A stretch of DNA of 37,600 bases from Bdellovibrionales bacterium GWB1_55_8 (GCA_001769835.1 MEPR01000044.1:40143-77742); one strand, 5' to 3'; positions 1-7,843 are shown, counted from the stretch's first letter. Numbers and translations are program-made. The notes: generated by a model from the sequence alone, not told the origin.

Positions 1-296
1 GCAGTGCCACCTGGGAAAGGAAGCAAAGGAACCCCGGTTCGCGCAAGGCCCCGAATAGCGTGATTAATGGTCCCGTCGCCTCCGATCACCACAGCGGCCT
101 CATACTTGTCCTGAGACAAGCCCGCGCATACATTCCGGAGCTCCTCGCTGCTATCGGGCGAGATGAATTCCATCGGCCAGCCCCAGAGAACGCGCCTCGC
201 GTGCTGAAGAGCTTCAATCGCTTTGCCCTTGCCGGCATGACGATTCACGATCACCGCAATTTTCCGAAGACGTGCCTGTGGAGAGCCAGAACGCAT
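1..296 (-). CDS. Diacylglycerol kinase-family lipid kinase (N-terminal part, cut by window edge)
   Basis: The reading frame starts with ATG at 296 and runs off the left edge. The 98 visible residues begin with a basic stretch followed by IVNRHAGKGKA, the usual first strand and loop of the DAGK catalytic domain. Further on come VVIGGDGTINHAIRGL (the nucleotide-binding GGDGT motif) and PLLPFPGGTA, which precedes the conserved N/D-rich segment lost beyond the edge. Enzymes of this family (DgkB/YegS/BmrU type) phosphorylate diacylglycerol or related lipids at the inner face of the membrane. An in-frame TGA lies a short way upstream, and a purine-rich stretch precedes the ATG. It lies 109 bp downstream of the monoacylglycerol-lipase-like gene on the same strand, so both may serve acylglycerol turnover. 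The family call is firm; the substrate is not determined. Confidence 0.85.
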   Translation of the reverse strand, partial: MRSGSPQARLRKIAVIVNRHAGKGKAIEALQHARRVLWGWPMEFISPDSSEELRNVCAGLSQDKYEAAVVIGGDGTINHAIRGLARTGVPLLPFPGGT

Positions 297-405
297 AGTG
301 ACCTGTGATACCTTCTTTGTCGCACTGCGTCAACAGCCCTTAGGACTGCTTTTCCACTTCAATTACGGAACTTTACAACAGCTTTTAAAGCCGCACGCTG
401 AGCAA

Positions 406-1329
406 TCAGTGACTTTGTATCCAAGCAGCAATATCGGCAAAAACCTGTTCTTTCCCAAGCTCATTCAGCGATTCATGAAAAAAACCGGGATAGGTTTTCA
501 ACAGTTTATCCCGATGCTCGAGCGCGTGAAAAAACAACGTGGTCTTTTCTCCATTCACCACCTGATCTCCGGTGGGCAAAAGAATCAGAAGCGGCACATG
601 GAGACCGGCACGATTATTCATCGTATCGTCAAACGCCGCGAGGAGTTCACGAAAAAATCGAGGAGTCATCTTACCGTGGTTCATCGGGTCATCGCTGTAA
701 TGCTTCACCACTGCAGGATCTCGCGACAACTTCTCGACCGCGAGCCCCGTATCGAGCGGCAGACTGCCCCAGACACGGGAAAGCGCCAACGCGGCCGCTT
801 TCTTCACCGCAGGAACGTCCCTGAGACCGAGAAAGGGTGCCGAGACCGTCAAAGATCGGATCGGAAGGTCCGGGTATTTGCGAGCCATCCGAATCGCGAC
901 ATGCCCCCCGAGGCTGTGTCCAAGAACATGAATTTCAGACGTCCCGAATTGTTTCATCAGCCGCTCATGGAGGCGCCTGACCGCGAGGGCCGCATCATCC
1001 GCGAGGTCGTCGAAATTTCGAACATGGCCGCGTACGCCTGTCGAGCGTCCATGACCCTGCTTGTCCGGACAGAAAACAGCGGAAACCTGAGATTGGAGGA
1101 AATGCGGCACATGCAAGTACCGTCCGCCATGCTCACCCATTCCGTGCAGGATCACGAGTGCACGCGAGTTACTCCAGTTTTCGCGCCGGAAAAGCAGCGC
1201 TCCGATCGAATGAGCGCCGGTTGAACAGCTGTAATTCTCCTGCTCGGTAATCCAGCCGGAGGGAAGTCCGGGGAATCCGTTCGGCTGAGAAATGGGAAGC
1301 GGGGAATTTTCAATTTTTGATTGTTGCAT
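406..1329 (-). CDS. Monoacylglycerol lipase-like alpha/beta hydrolase (serine aminopeptidase S33 type)
   Basis: This predicted 307-residue hydrolase would cleave mono- or lysoacyl lipids. Visible features are the oxyanion-hole segment HGMGEHGGR (residues 62-70), the family hallmark DKQGHGRSTG (79-88), the nucleophile elbow GHSLGG (Ser129), a likely catalytic Asp in LPTGDQVV (Asp245) and His in GFFHES (His275). This order and spacing match the monoglyceride lipase/lysophospholipase family. I chose ATG 1329 because GAGGAG sits about 5 nt upstream; the longer frame back to 1446 has no such site and overlaps the divergent gene. No signal peptide is seen, so it is probably cytoplasmic. The partially visible lipid kinase gene lies downstream on the same strand. 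Confidence 0.85.
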   Translation of the reverse strand: MQQSKIENSPLPISQPNGFPGLPSGWITEQENYSCSTGAHSIGALLFRRENWSNSRALVILHGMGEHGGRYLHVPHFLQSQVSAVFCPDKQGHGRSTGVRGHVRNFDDLADDAALAVRRLHERLMKQFGTSEIHVLGHSLGGHVAIRMARKYPDLPIRSLTVSAPFLGLRDVPAVKKAAALALSRVWGSLPLDTGLAVEKLSRDPAVVKHYSDDPMNHGKMTPRFFRELLAAFDDTMNNRAGLHVPLLILLPTGDQVVNGEKTTLFFHALEHRDKLLKTYPGFFHESLNELGKEQVFADIAAWIQSH

Positions 1330-1397
1330 AAGCTCCTCGATATTCAGGGATTTCAGGTGAAAACACAAGCAGCGCCGATCGCCCTCTGGTAAACTCA

Positions 1398-2270
1398 ATG
1401 TGCATGAATCGGATTTTCCTGAGCTCATTCGCATCCGCCTTCGCACTCATCGCGAGTTCGTCTTACCCTGCTCAGGCGGCGCCGGTAATTCCCGATCTAC
1501 CGGAAGTGGACATTGCCGCGATTATTCCTCAGTCAGCCGTAGCCGAGATAGTGAAGACTTTGGGAATTTTAACCAAACATCGCCCCTATCAAGGCGGAGC
1601 TCCGCTGGGCTCCGGGTTTGATTTCGGAATCGAGGCCAGCCTGGTTCATATGCCGGAAAGTTTCGGACCGACGCTCTCCGATCTCGGCATGGGCGATGTA
1701 TCGGGCCTTGAAAATGGCTCATTGCCGATGACCAAGATTCATCTGCACAAAGGAATGGGGCCAAAGGCGGACCTTGGGATTTCGGGAATTTACTATCCTG
1801 GCAATTTCGTCTGGGGACTGGATCTGAAATTCGTGCTGGTGCAACCGGAAGAAGGCCCGCTTTGGGCATTCAGAATCGGGTACTCAGAAACGAGACTGGA
1901 TCTATCGAAGTTCGGATTAAGCGGGCTGCCAATCACGGTGAACAGCATCGAGCTGGGTCAGGGCAACCTCAAGATGGCGACAAGGACCATCACCCCGGAA
2001 CTCCTGCTCTCCAAACGCCTGGAATTCGCAGAGCCGTACATGGGTGCGGGAGTCGAATTCACCTCAGGTCAGATTGAGGTTCCAGTGACATTGAACATTT
2101 TGGATGAAGAACAGGTTCTGCGTAGCGGCGCCACCCGCTCCACCCAATTCACACTCTTTTCGGGAATCTCTCTTCGACTTCCACATATCGGCATCCGCCT
2201 GGCACTCGAGGGCGCTTACGGCAGCCTCGGGATGCATCGGCTGGGGGCGGTCGTTGGGTTTGGCATCTGA
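1398..2270 (+). CDS. Secreted outer-membrane beta-barrel-like protein
   Basis: A 290-residue protein with a signal peptide: a short polar start (MCMNR or MNR), a hydrophobic stretch and a likely cleavage after AQA near residue 27. The mature part is rich in alternating polar/hydrophobic strands separated by glycine turns (FVWGLDLKF, LWAFRIGYSE, ISLRLPHIGIRL, IRLALEGAY) and ends VVGFGI, which fits a 10-14-stranded barrel or an outer-membrane-associated beta protein. I do not recognise a named family with certainty. ATG 1398 and ATG 1404 are both possible and neither has a strong ribosome site. The gene is divergent from the lipase-like gene, with 68 bp between starts. Confidence 0.7.
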   Translation: MCMNRIFLSSFASAFALIASSSYPAQAAPVIPDLPEVDIAAIIPQSAVAEIVKTLGILTKHRPYQGGAPLGSGFDFGIEASLVHMPESFGPTLSDLGMGDVSGLENGSLPMTKIHLHKGMGPKADLGISGIYYPGNFVWGLDLKFVLVQPEEGPLWAFRIGYSETRLDLSKFGLSGLPITVNSIELGQGNLKMATRTITPELLLSKRLEFAEPYMGAGVEFTSGQIEVPVTLNILDEEQVLRSGATRSTQFTLFSGISLRLPHIGIRLALEGAYGSLGMHRLGAVVGFGI

Positions 2271-2325
2271 TCGAACACCTGGAATAGACGATTGTTTTTC
2301 CAACAAACCCTATTTCTTACATTAC

Positions 2326-2354
2326 TTGACTAAATATGTCTATATCGCGATAAT
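2326..2354 (+). promoter_or_regulatory. Sigma70-like promoter for the lipoprotein gene at 2392
   Basis: TTGACT (2326-2331) and GATAAT (2349-2354) are separated by exactly 17 bp in an AT-rich stretch that stands out from the GC-rich surroundings. Each hexamer is one base away from consensus. Transcription would start near 2361, giving a leader of about 30 nt before the GTG at 2392. Confidence 0.6.
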
Positions 2355-2391
2355 TTAGGTCTCTAAACCTTCACGCGGAAAGGCGTGCGTT

Positions 2392-2844
2392 GTGAAATTT
2401 GCGCTTTTATTTGCCGTGAGCACTCTCCCACTCCTAAGCGGCTGCTATCGCGAACAGCCCGCGTCCGGTTCGATCCACCTGGATGAAATACCGGAAAAAG
2501 TGGCGGTCCTCACGATCCAGGAAGGCTTCGCGATCGACTTCGGCTCGGTGCCGCCGGGCGAAACAGGTGAAGCGATACTCACCATTGAAAATACAGGTCC
2601 TTACCCGGCAACAGAATTCAAACAAACCACCGAACCGGAAACTCCATTCTCATTCAAAGACGGGTCATTTCCAGGGACCGGGGGTTCGTGTACCGATCGA
2701 ATTGAACCAGACGCGACGTGCACCCTCGTGATTACCTACGAGCCCGATCAGCTCGGATCGAGCGAAAAGACCATCGAAATGAGTTACGTGAACGGCGTAC
2801 TGGAGTTTCCGCTCCATTTCGTCGTTCTCGGAACCAGCGAGTAA
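2392..2844 (+). CDS. Small lipoprotein with an ASH/MSP-like immunoglobulin-fold domain
   Basis: A 150-residue protein starting with GTG. The N-terminus has a hydrophobic core ending in the lipobox LLSGC (lipidated Cys18). The rest, about residues 45-148, reads like one beta-sandwich repeat of the ASH/HYDIN or choice-of-anchor type: IDFGSVPPGETGEAILTIENTG followed by CTLVITYEPDQLGSSEKTIEMSY. Such domains are usually protein-protein interaction modules on the cell surface. GGAAAGG lies upstream of the GTG and a good promoter precedes it at 2326-2354. The gene is convergent with the Cys-rich lipoprotein gene. The specific role is unknown. Confidence 0.75.
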   Translation: MKFALLFAVSTLPLLSGCYREQPASGSIHLDEIPEKVAVLTIQEGFAIDFGSVPPGETGEAILTIENTGPYPATEFKQTTEPETPFSFKDGSFPGTGGSCTDRIEPDATCTLVITYEPDQLGSSEKTIEMSYVNGVLEFPLHFVVLGTSE

Positions 2845-2857
2845 CACAGACGCGCTC

Positions 2858-2878
2858 GCAGGTCGTACTAGACCTTGC
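2858..2878. terminator. Short hairpin between convergent lipoprotein genes
   Basis: GC-AGGTC (2858-2864) pairs with GACCT-TGC (2871-2878) around a 6-nt loop, with one bulged T. It sits in the 40-bp gap between two convergent stop codons, where a bidirectional terminator is expected, but there is no T-tract on either side. Confidence 0.25.
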
Positions 2879-2884
2879 TGAACT

Positions 2885-4042
2885 CTACTGATTATCTCCT
2901 GGATAGGTATTCAGGAAATCCTCCCAGACCGAACGATCATGAAGCGCGGTATCGAACTGACCCTCGTTGCCGGCGGAATAGGGATTACTCTGGGCCGTGA
3001 AATTATCCACTCGGTCCCAGGAACGCACCAGGAGGCGAATTCGCGCGACATATTCCCAGGCAGAATTCAAGCAACCGAACTGATAAAAAGGCTTCAGCAG
3101 CGCAGTGGGCTTGACACCGGCTGCCTGCGGAAACGTAGAACCGACTCCACCAAAGCTAGTCGGATTAAAATAATTCGCCACATAAACAGTGCTCGCCATG
3201 TCTTTCTCAATTGACGATGGAATCTCAAAGAGCCCGTTCACGCCCTCCACTTCAGCCTTGGTAAGCAGATCACGCGGATAACCGGACTTGGCATCCTTCG
3301 GAAAAATATCCAAAGTTCCAGGGCCGTTCAAACAAGCGGAGCGCTTTCCACCGAGAGACGTCGAAGCGCCGGGCTGGGACACGGGAGCAGGAATCACAGT
3401 CGTGTCGGGTGTAGCAGGGTCGTCATCGTGATCGCCCGTTACGGGTGAAAAGGTATAGGTCGAATCGATCGTAACCAGTCCTTCACAGCAATTAGGCCCG
3501 CTGTCGGAGGTATAATCGTACGTACACGTCAATGCATTCGTACTCACGTCCAGACTCACTGCCGCATTATCGGATGACGCTGCTGTCAAAGATCCATCCA
3601 AATAGGTAGCGCTGATCGTGACATCAAGACCTGGGGGTGATGGCTCGTAAGCGTAATAGGAATAACCCACAAGCTCTGTATATTTGCACATGCCGGGCGG
3701 CGCGTTGTAATTCAGGCCGAATTTGTTGTAATAAAGATCGAGCTCAGCCACATCGAGAATGCAGAAGATGTCTGTCTTCGCGGCTACGGTTTCGCCTTGA
3801 ATGACCTTACACGGGTTGTTTTCAAAGGCGCTCTGCTCATGAAAGTAATAATCGACCCCGTCAGCTACAATAGCGTCCACATAAAACCCGCCAGTGGGAT
3901 TAACCACCCCAATTTCCTTCGGGGGGTCAGCTTGAGGTTCAGGCGATATCTCGGCGGCAGGCTTACAAGACGCAAACGCTACCAGGATGCCAGCCAGGGC
4001 AGCCGACCGTAAACCAAAACATCTGTTATGAATACGCAACAT
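2885..4042 (-). CDS. Cysteine-rich lipoprotein of unknown function
   Basis: A 385-residue protein with a basic start, a hydrophobic run and the lipobox FASC (lipidated Cys26) followed by KPAAEISPEPQADPP, a flexible proline-rich linker. The mature part has about nine further cysteines, including a CC pair in PNCCEG, and Asp/Thr-rich beta-like stretches. This suggests a disulphide-stabilised, surface-exposed or periplasmic protein. I recognise no catalytic motif. The start is well supported: GGAGGAG lies just upstream of ATG 4042. It stands alone on the minus strand, with a 222-bp gap before the tRNA gene. Confidence 0.75.
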   Translation of the reverse strand: MLRIHNRCFGLRSAALAGILVAFASCKPAAEISPEPQADPPKEIGVVNPTGGFYVDAIVADGVDYYFHEQSAFENNPCKVIQGETVAAKTDIFCILDVAELDLYYNKFGLNYNAPPGMCKYTELVGYSYYAYEPSPPGLDVTISATYLDGSLTAASSDNAAVSLDVSTNALTCTYDYTSDSGPNCCEGLVTIDSTYTFSPVTGDHDDDPATPDTTVIPAPVSQPGASTSLGGKRSACLNGPGTLDIFPKDAKSGYPRDLLTKAEVEGVNGLFEIPSSIEKDMASTVYVANYFNPTSFGGVGSTFPQAAGVKPTALLKPFYQFGCLNSAWEYVARIRLLVRSWDRVDNFTAQSNPYSAGNEGQFDTALHDRSVWEDFLNTYPGDNQ

Positions 4043-4225
4043 AGGCTCCTCCGAACAGAACCTTCATGGCCCTGACTCTCTCCTCTTTAGTTTGAGGGAG
4101 ACTTGAATTCTTGACAAATGAAATATTTTATCGATTTGAAACCTAAATTCGGTCGGAACTTCAGGCTGTTAAGCCTCAAGCCAATAGCTCGTTCCAAACA
4201 AAAATACAGGTTGCGCGATATGGTT

Positions 4226-4253
4226 TTGACAGAAGCACAGGTTCTCGGATAAC
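4226..4253 (+). promoter_or_regulatory. Promoter of the tRNA-Pro gene
   Basis: TTGACA (4226-4231, perfect consensus) and GATAAC (4248-4253) are separated by 16 bp. A transcript would start near 4260, a few bases before the mature tRNA 5' end at 4265. No other gene follows closely enough to explain it. Confidence 0.6.
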
Positions 4254-4264
4254 CCATTAAACGT

Positions 4265-4342
4265 CGGGGCGTGGCGCAGCCTGGCTAGCGCACTTGCTTT
4301 GGGAGCAAGGGGTCGTGGGTTCGAATCCCGCCGCCCCGACCA
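4265..4342 (+). tRNA. tRNA-Pro (anticodon TGG)
   Basis: A complete cloverleaf can be drawn: acceptor stem CGGGGCG (4265-4271) pairing with CGCCCCG (4332-4338), a D-arm, an anticodon stem CTTGC/GCAAG around loop TTTGGGA (4298-4304) with anticodon TGG at 4300-4302, and a T-arm with GGTTCGAATCC. The discriminator is A4339 and the 3' CCA is encoded (4340-4342). It reads CCN proline codons. The antisense strand gives a spurious DSNPRP-type reading frame, a well-known artefact of tRNA-Pro genes. Confidence 0.97.
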
Positions 4343-4389
4343 TTCTTCTACTTGAGCCATCAGCTAAATACGAGTAATGCTAGAACTCT

Positions 4390-4614
4390 ATGCACATCCC
4401 ATTTGATCGCGAAAAATACCTGGCCATTCTACGCAAAGACGGTGCACCTGCGGCTCTCACAGTGCTCCAGCAAGACACGCAGCGCTGGGAGTACCAGGCG
4501 TTTGAAGGATCACAGGGCTGGCAGCCCGAGATGTGGAAAGAACTGGACGAAGTCCGTGCGTTCTCACGCGAGATCTGGAATTTCGCGATGGCGCATCCTG
4601 AAAAATCAGGCTGA
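4390..4614 (+). CDS. Small protein of unknown function (74 aa)
   Basis: A short soluble-looking protein, rich in Trp, Glu and Ala, with no signal peptide or membrane segment. It includes RKDGAPAALTVLQQDTQRWEY and a helical second half ending EIWNFAMAHPEKSG. The ribosome site is weak. Support comes from the amino-acid balance, which resembles a real globular protein, and from its neat fit between the tRNA and the convergent FliG-like gene (stop codons 7 bp apart). I do not recognise a family. Confidence 0.5.
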   Translation: MHIPFDREKYLAILRKDGAPAALTVLQQDTQRWEYQAFEGSQGWQPEMWKELDEVRAFSREIWNFAMAHPEKSG

Positions 4615-4621
4615 TCCGTTC

Positions 4622-5053
4622 CTAGGGAATCTTTTTAATCCGCACAAGGCCGCGCCGCTCCAGAGTGCGTGCTGTTTCGACCAGCTTCAACTGGGCTCCG
4701 GCGATTTCACGCGGGCCGACTGCCACTTCTAAATACTCTTTTATCTCCGCCCTGACTCGAGGCTGTGAATTCAGGAGGAGTCTCGTTTTCTGGTCCTCTG
4801 ACACCTCATGAAACGCAAAGGCGGTGGTCCGCGGCGGCGCAAGAGCCGCCACTTCCGCAAGCTGGAGATCCGGCAGCTCCACAATGTCCTCAAACGTCAT
4901 TACGTACTGGAGTGCTTTTTCCGTGTACTCCGCGTCCTCCTGCATGCCCACATCGATCATCTTCTGACGGCGCGAGAGCGGCGTGGACTCCAGCAGCTCC
5001 ACCAATGCGCGGAACCCTTCAGGCGAACGCTTGAAACGGGCATAGACGCTCAC
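4622..5053 (-). CDS. FliG-like protein consisting only of middle/C-terminal-type domain
   Basis: A 143-residue protein whose second half resembles the C-terminal domain of the flagellar rotor protein FliG: FEDIVELPD (residues about 53-61), then AFAFHEVSEDQKTRLLL, RAEIKEYLE, VGPREIAGAQLKLVETAR and LERRGLVRI, in the same order and spacing as FliG's FEDL, ALKG, LREDL, GP and I..ARRL segments. The first 50 residues resemble the end of the FliG middle domain. The N-terminal domain that binds FliF is absent. It starts with GTG overlapping the TGA of the upstream RDD gene (GTGA), so it is translationally coupled to a membrane protein. It could be a torque-interface decoy, a motor modulator or a domain reused elsewhere. 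No other flagellar gene is present here. Confidence 0.7.
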   Translation of the reverse strand: MSVYARFKRSPEGFRALVELLESTPLSRRQKMIDVGMQEDAEYTEKALQYVMTFEDIVELPDLQLAEVAALAPPRTTAFAFHEVSEDQKTRLLLNSQPRVRAEIKEYLEVAVGPREIAGAQLKLVETARTLERRGLVRIKKIP

Positions 5054-5568
5054 AGAATATCCTCGTCGCCCAGCTTCCTCACTGGAAGTGACTGGGAACG
5101 ACGGATCGAGACCGTACCCGCGATCAGATCATGCAATGCGCGCTTTTCCGGATGAAAAGCAGCCATCAGGTATCCGATCAAAAACGGCAGATAGGAAAGG
5201 ATGTATCCGAAGGTGCGCACGACGGATTGCTTCAAGGAAATCCATTCCAGGGTTTCGTGATTCACCACGTAGATGCCGAGCGGTTTCTTACCCAGGGTCG
5301 TGCCGTACCGGTAATGAGCAATCGTGTAATAAACCGCAGCAAGTATCGTATAAATCACCGCATTGATCAGCTGAAGCACGAAGGCTCCCCGCGGCGTCGA
5401 AAAAGGAAACTCCACGCCATCACCCGCGAGTTTCCGAACCCAGGAATATATCCCGACGACAAGAAGCTGCAGTAACCAGGCTGCAAGCGTCAGAATGAGA
5501 CTGTCGATTACCTCAGCAACAAAACGAATCCAAAACCCGGCATAGCGCACGGAAGCATTCTCGTTCAT
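5050..5568 (-). CDS. RDD family membrane protein
   Basis: From ATG 5568 the product is 172 residues. RYAGFWIRFVAEVIDSLIL is the family signature at the first membrane segment (the R and D of RDD). A second hydrophobic segment (LINAVIYTILAAVYYTIAHY) and a third (FGYILSYLPFLIGYLMAAF) follow, then HPEKRALHDLIAGT, the typical RDD C-terminal motif. RDD proteins are small inner-membrane proteins, some implicated in ion transport or as accessory factors. A longer frame starts at 5625, but the RDD domain normally begins near the N-terminus, so I prefer 5568. Its stop overlaps the GTG of the FliG-like gene, forming a two-gene operon. Confidence 0.85.
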   Translation of the reverse strand: MNENASVRYAGFWIRFVAEVIDSLILTLAAWLLQLLVVGIYSWVRKLAGDGVEFPFSTPRGAFVLQLINAVIYTILAAVYYTIAHYRYGTTLGKKPLGIYVVNHETLEWISLKQSVVRTFGYILSYLPFLIGYLMAAFHPEKRALHDLIAGTVSIRRSQSLPVRKLGDEDIL

Positions 5569-5660
5569 CTCTTCTAAGTATGTAAGCCTCAGCCACTCCG
5601 TCAAGCTCCGAAAGTTTCCGGGCATGGAGATTGCTGTTCATCGTGCGGCTGGGAGGACGC

Positions 5661-6452
5661 ATGTCATTCATTCGTAACCCGTTTCTGATCGTCTGTGGAT
5701 TGAGCCTGCTCTCATTTTCTGCTGAGTCAGCAGGACCGCTGAAACCCGAAGACTACGAGAAAGCATTGCAAATCGCTCAGAGGAAAGTGCAGCGAGAGCG
5801 CTCTCTCATGCAGTCCGGCGCGCTCTCCGCGTCTCCTGCGAGTCGCCTCTTCGGCAGATTCTACGAAGAGGGAGACACATGGGACGTCGCAGTCTGGCGC
5901 CTGCAACCAACGCAGATGCGCCGAACCTCGGAACCGCACCACCTGAGTCACCCGGTTCGTGCACCACTGCTTTTCCGCTATAAGGTGATCGAGGTGAAAA
6001 CAGGGAGCGCTGCCCGCGTCGTGATTCAGGTTAAAGAATTAAACAGCGTAAGGGCGGATGCTTCCATTGAATTTCTCCGGATTGAACTTACCGGGCAGCT
6101 TCTGCAGAGCAGAAAAAGTTATAAATTCCTAGCTCATGATGCCCCTGTGCCAGTAGCACCGGATGGCATCCGGTCCGCGATGACCGAATTGGAAATGCTG
6201 CCTCTCGACTTCCCGAACGTTCTCACGGCGGAGCAGCGCGAGCCCTCCGCGCTTCCAAGACTCCCCGAGGATATTGCAAAGGCAGCCCTTGAATTCGGTT
6301 ACCAGCCGGATCTCTCAAAAACTGTCTGGCTGGAACAGGATGATTTCTTCGGCAGACCCGTGCAGGCGCTCTGGCAGCATGGCGAACCATGGCCGAGCTA
6401 TTTGAGGACCTCTCACGGCATCGCGATCCTGATCCATCGGGGGAACTCATGA
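5661..6452 (+). CDS. Exported protein of unknown function
   Basis: A 263-residue protein with a signal peptide (MSFIRNPFLIVCGLSLLSFS, cleavage probably near SAESAG around residue 24). The mature part has an alpha-helical beginning rich in Lys/Arg/Gln followed by beta-rich sequence (DTWDVAVWRL, LLFRYKVIEV, ARVVIQVKEL, IEFLRIELTGQLL). I recognise no family or active-site motif. The start was set at ATG 5661 because GGGAGGA lies directly upstream; the frame extends to 5631 without a ribosome site. Its stop codon overlaps the start of the transglutaminase-like gene (ATGA), so the two proteins are probably made together. Confidence 0.75.
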   Translation: MSFIRNPFLIVCGLSLLSFSAESAGPLKPEDYEKALQIAQRKVQRERSLMQSGALSASPASRLFGRFYEEGDTWDVAVWRLQPTQMRRTSEPHHLSHPVRAPLLFRYKVIEVKTGSAARVVIQVKELNSVRADASIEFLRIELTGQLLQSRKSYKFLAHDAPVPVAPDGIRSAMTELEMLPLDFPNVLTAEQREPSALPRLPEDIAKAALEFGYQPDLSKTVWLEQDDFFGRPVQALWQHGEPWPSYLRTSHGIAILIHRGNS

Positions 6453-7843
6453 AAATCAAGACGCGGTCGTCAGGCATAATCGCAGCAGTCACCGTCATCG
6501 CAAGCCTCAGTGCCACTCTCCTGGTGCTGAACTCATGCGGAAAACCGGCCGGGCTGGACGATGACGAAGCAGGAACCGAGAGCCCCGTTCCTTATCCGGG
6601 CATTCATGGACAAGAGTTCAGCGGCGAGAAAAATTTTGCTCGCCTGATCAATTCCAATCTTGAAAGCAAGGCGAGTCCGCAACCGTGGGCCGGATTCTGG
6701 TGGCCGTATGCCTCAAACGGCATCGCCTCTGGAACCTACGGTGGGTCCAGTCCTGCCGGTAAATACGATGCTGCGCGCGGCGGACAGACCAACGCACAGA
6801 TGTGGGAAGTGAAAAACCACGGTTCAAAAGTGCCAAAACTTCAGGGCTGGTGGGGGCACTGCAACGGCTGGACTGCTGCGGCCGGGTTGTTTGCGGAGCC
6901 TCGAGAATCAGCCCGGGTGAATGGGATCACGTTTGAGGTCGCTGATATCAAGGCTCTGCTCACGGAAGCCGCGATGGAAGTGAATGCCGATTTCTTTGGC
7001 GAGCGTGTGGACTGGGGTCACGATTATTCTCTGCCGAAATTCGGAGATACCGTTGCCGATCAGTTCTTTCTCGTCCTGACAAACTACATGGGTCGTCTCA
7101 AAAAAGCCGTACTCATGGACCGCTACACCGGCGACCAGGTCTGGAATCATCCGATAGTCGCCTACCGGTTCGAGTATCCAAAACCGGCTGACTATCTGGG
7201 CGCCTCGCCCACCGCTCCAGGGGTCTTCCGGATCCTTCTGACCGGCTCGATCTGGTGGGCTCGCGACGACGTGACACCAGGAACTCTTACCGCTCCTTTC
7301 AATCACGAAGTGACTGACCATTTCGATTCACGAGAACTGAAGATGGAAATCTGGGTGGACGCGCCTGTGACGTTCGATGCCAATGGCAAGGTCCAGTCCA
7401 GCGGGGATGTCATCGTATCCCGGGAAGGGGATTATTTTGCCGGTGGCGCCTGGCGCATGGGAGAAGGGTATTACAACGACGCCTGGCCGGATTACATGTG
7501 GGTCCCCTACTCTGTGACGAAGCCCACGGATTACGCCAACGTGGATGTCGATATCGAATGGATCCGAAAACATTTACTTGTTCCAGGCGGCTTGGACGAT
7601 CCGACGGCCAGCCCGCGTCCGGTGAACCCTGCGCCATCACCTCAGCCGACCCCCTCCACCTTCCCGTCGGGATGGCCGACAAACTGGCCGCTTCCGCCAT
7701 CAAATCCGGATCCAGAGCCCACAAATCCCTGGCCGAGACCGACAAGAACGGTGACCCCGATCCCGGTTCCGACCGGCACAACGATTCCCGCGCCCCGTCC
7801 CAGGCCCGACCCTGATGATCCGCTCCCACCTCCGCGGCGTTAG
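6449..7843 (+). CDS. Lipoprotein of the transglutaminase-elicitor (oomycete GP42/Pep-13) family
   Basis: A 464-residue protein. Residues 1-30 form a lipoprotein signal ending LVLNSC (Cys30). The core carries LQGWWGHCNGW (131-141), in which Cys138 is the likely nucleophile of a papain/transglutaminase-like fold. VWNHPIVAYRFEY (231-243) matches the Pep-13 fragment of the Phytophthora cell-wall transglutaminase GP42 (VWNQPVRGFKVYE) at most positions. Members of this family crosslink proteins through Gln and Lys. The last 80 residues are a proline-rich tail (SPRPVNPAPSPQP, ending PPPRR), perhaps spanning peptidoglycan or binding another surface protein. ATG 6449 is supported by GGGGGAA upstream and a 4-bp overlap with the preceding stop. 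The final codon overlaps the convergent methyltransferase gene. The family call is confident; activity and substrate are inferred. Confidence 0.8.
   Translation: MKIKTRSSGIIAAVTVIASLSATLLVLNSCGKPAGLDDDEAGTESPVPYPGIHGQEFSGEKNFARLINSNLESKASPQPWAGFWWPYASNGIASGTYGGSSPAGKYDAARGGQTNAQMWEVKNHGSKVPKLQGWWGHCNGWTAAAGLFAEPRESARVNGITFEVADIKALLTEAAMEVNADFFGERVDWGHDYSLPKFGDTVADQFFLVLTNYMGRLKKAVLMDRYTGDQVWNHPIVAYRFEYPKPADYLGASPTAPGVFRILLTGSIWWARDDVTPGTLTAPFNHEVTDHFDSRELKMEIWVDAPVTFDANGKVQSSGDVIVSREGDYFAGGAWRMGEGYYNDAWPDYMWVPYSVTKPTDYANVDVDIEWIRKHLLVPGGLDDPTASPRPVNPAPSPQPTPSTFPSGWPTNWPLPPSNPDPEPTNPWPRPTRTVTPIPVPTGTTIPAPRPRPDPDDPLPPPRR

Noticed and set aside
298-1224. 308-codon open frame on the plus strand
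   Set aside because: It is antisense to the monoacylglycerol-lipase-like gene with its intact catalytic triad.
4108-4135. TTGACA at about 4112 as a second plus-strand promoter
   Set aside because: No acceptable -10 hexamer occurs 15-19 bp downstream; the pair at 4226-4253 explains the tRNA better.
4169-4360. Minus-strand reading frame with a DSNPRPLAPKASALARL-type sequence
   Set aside because: It is the antisense of the tRNA-Pro gene, a common spurious prediction.
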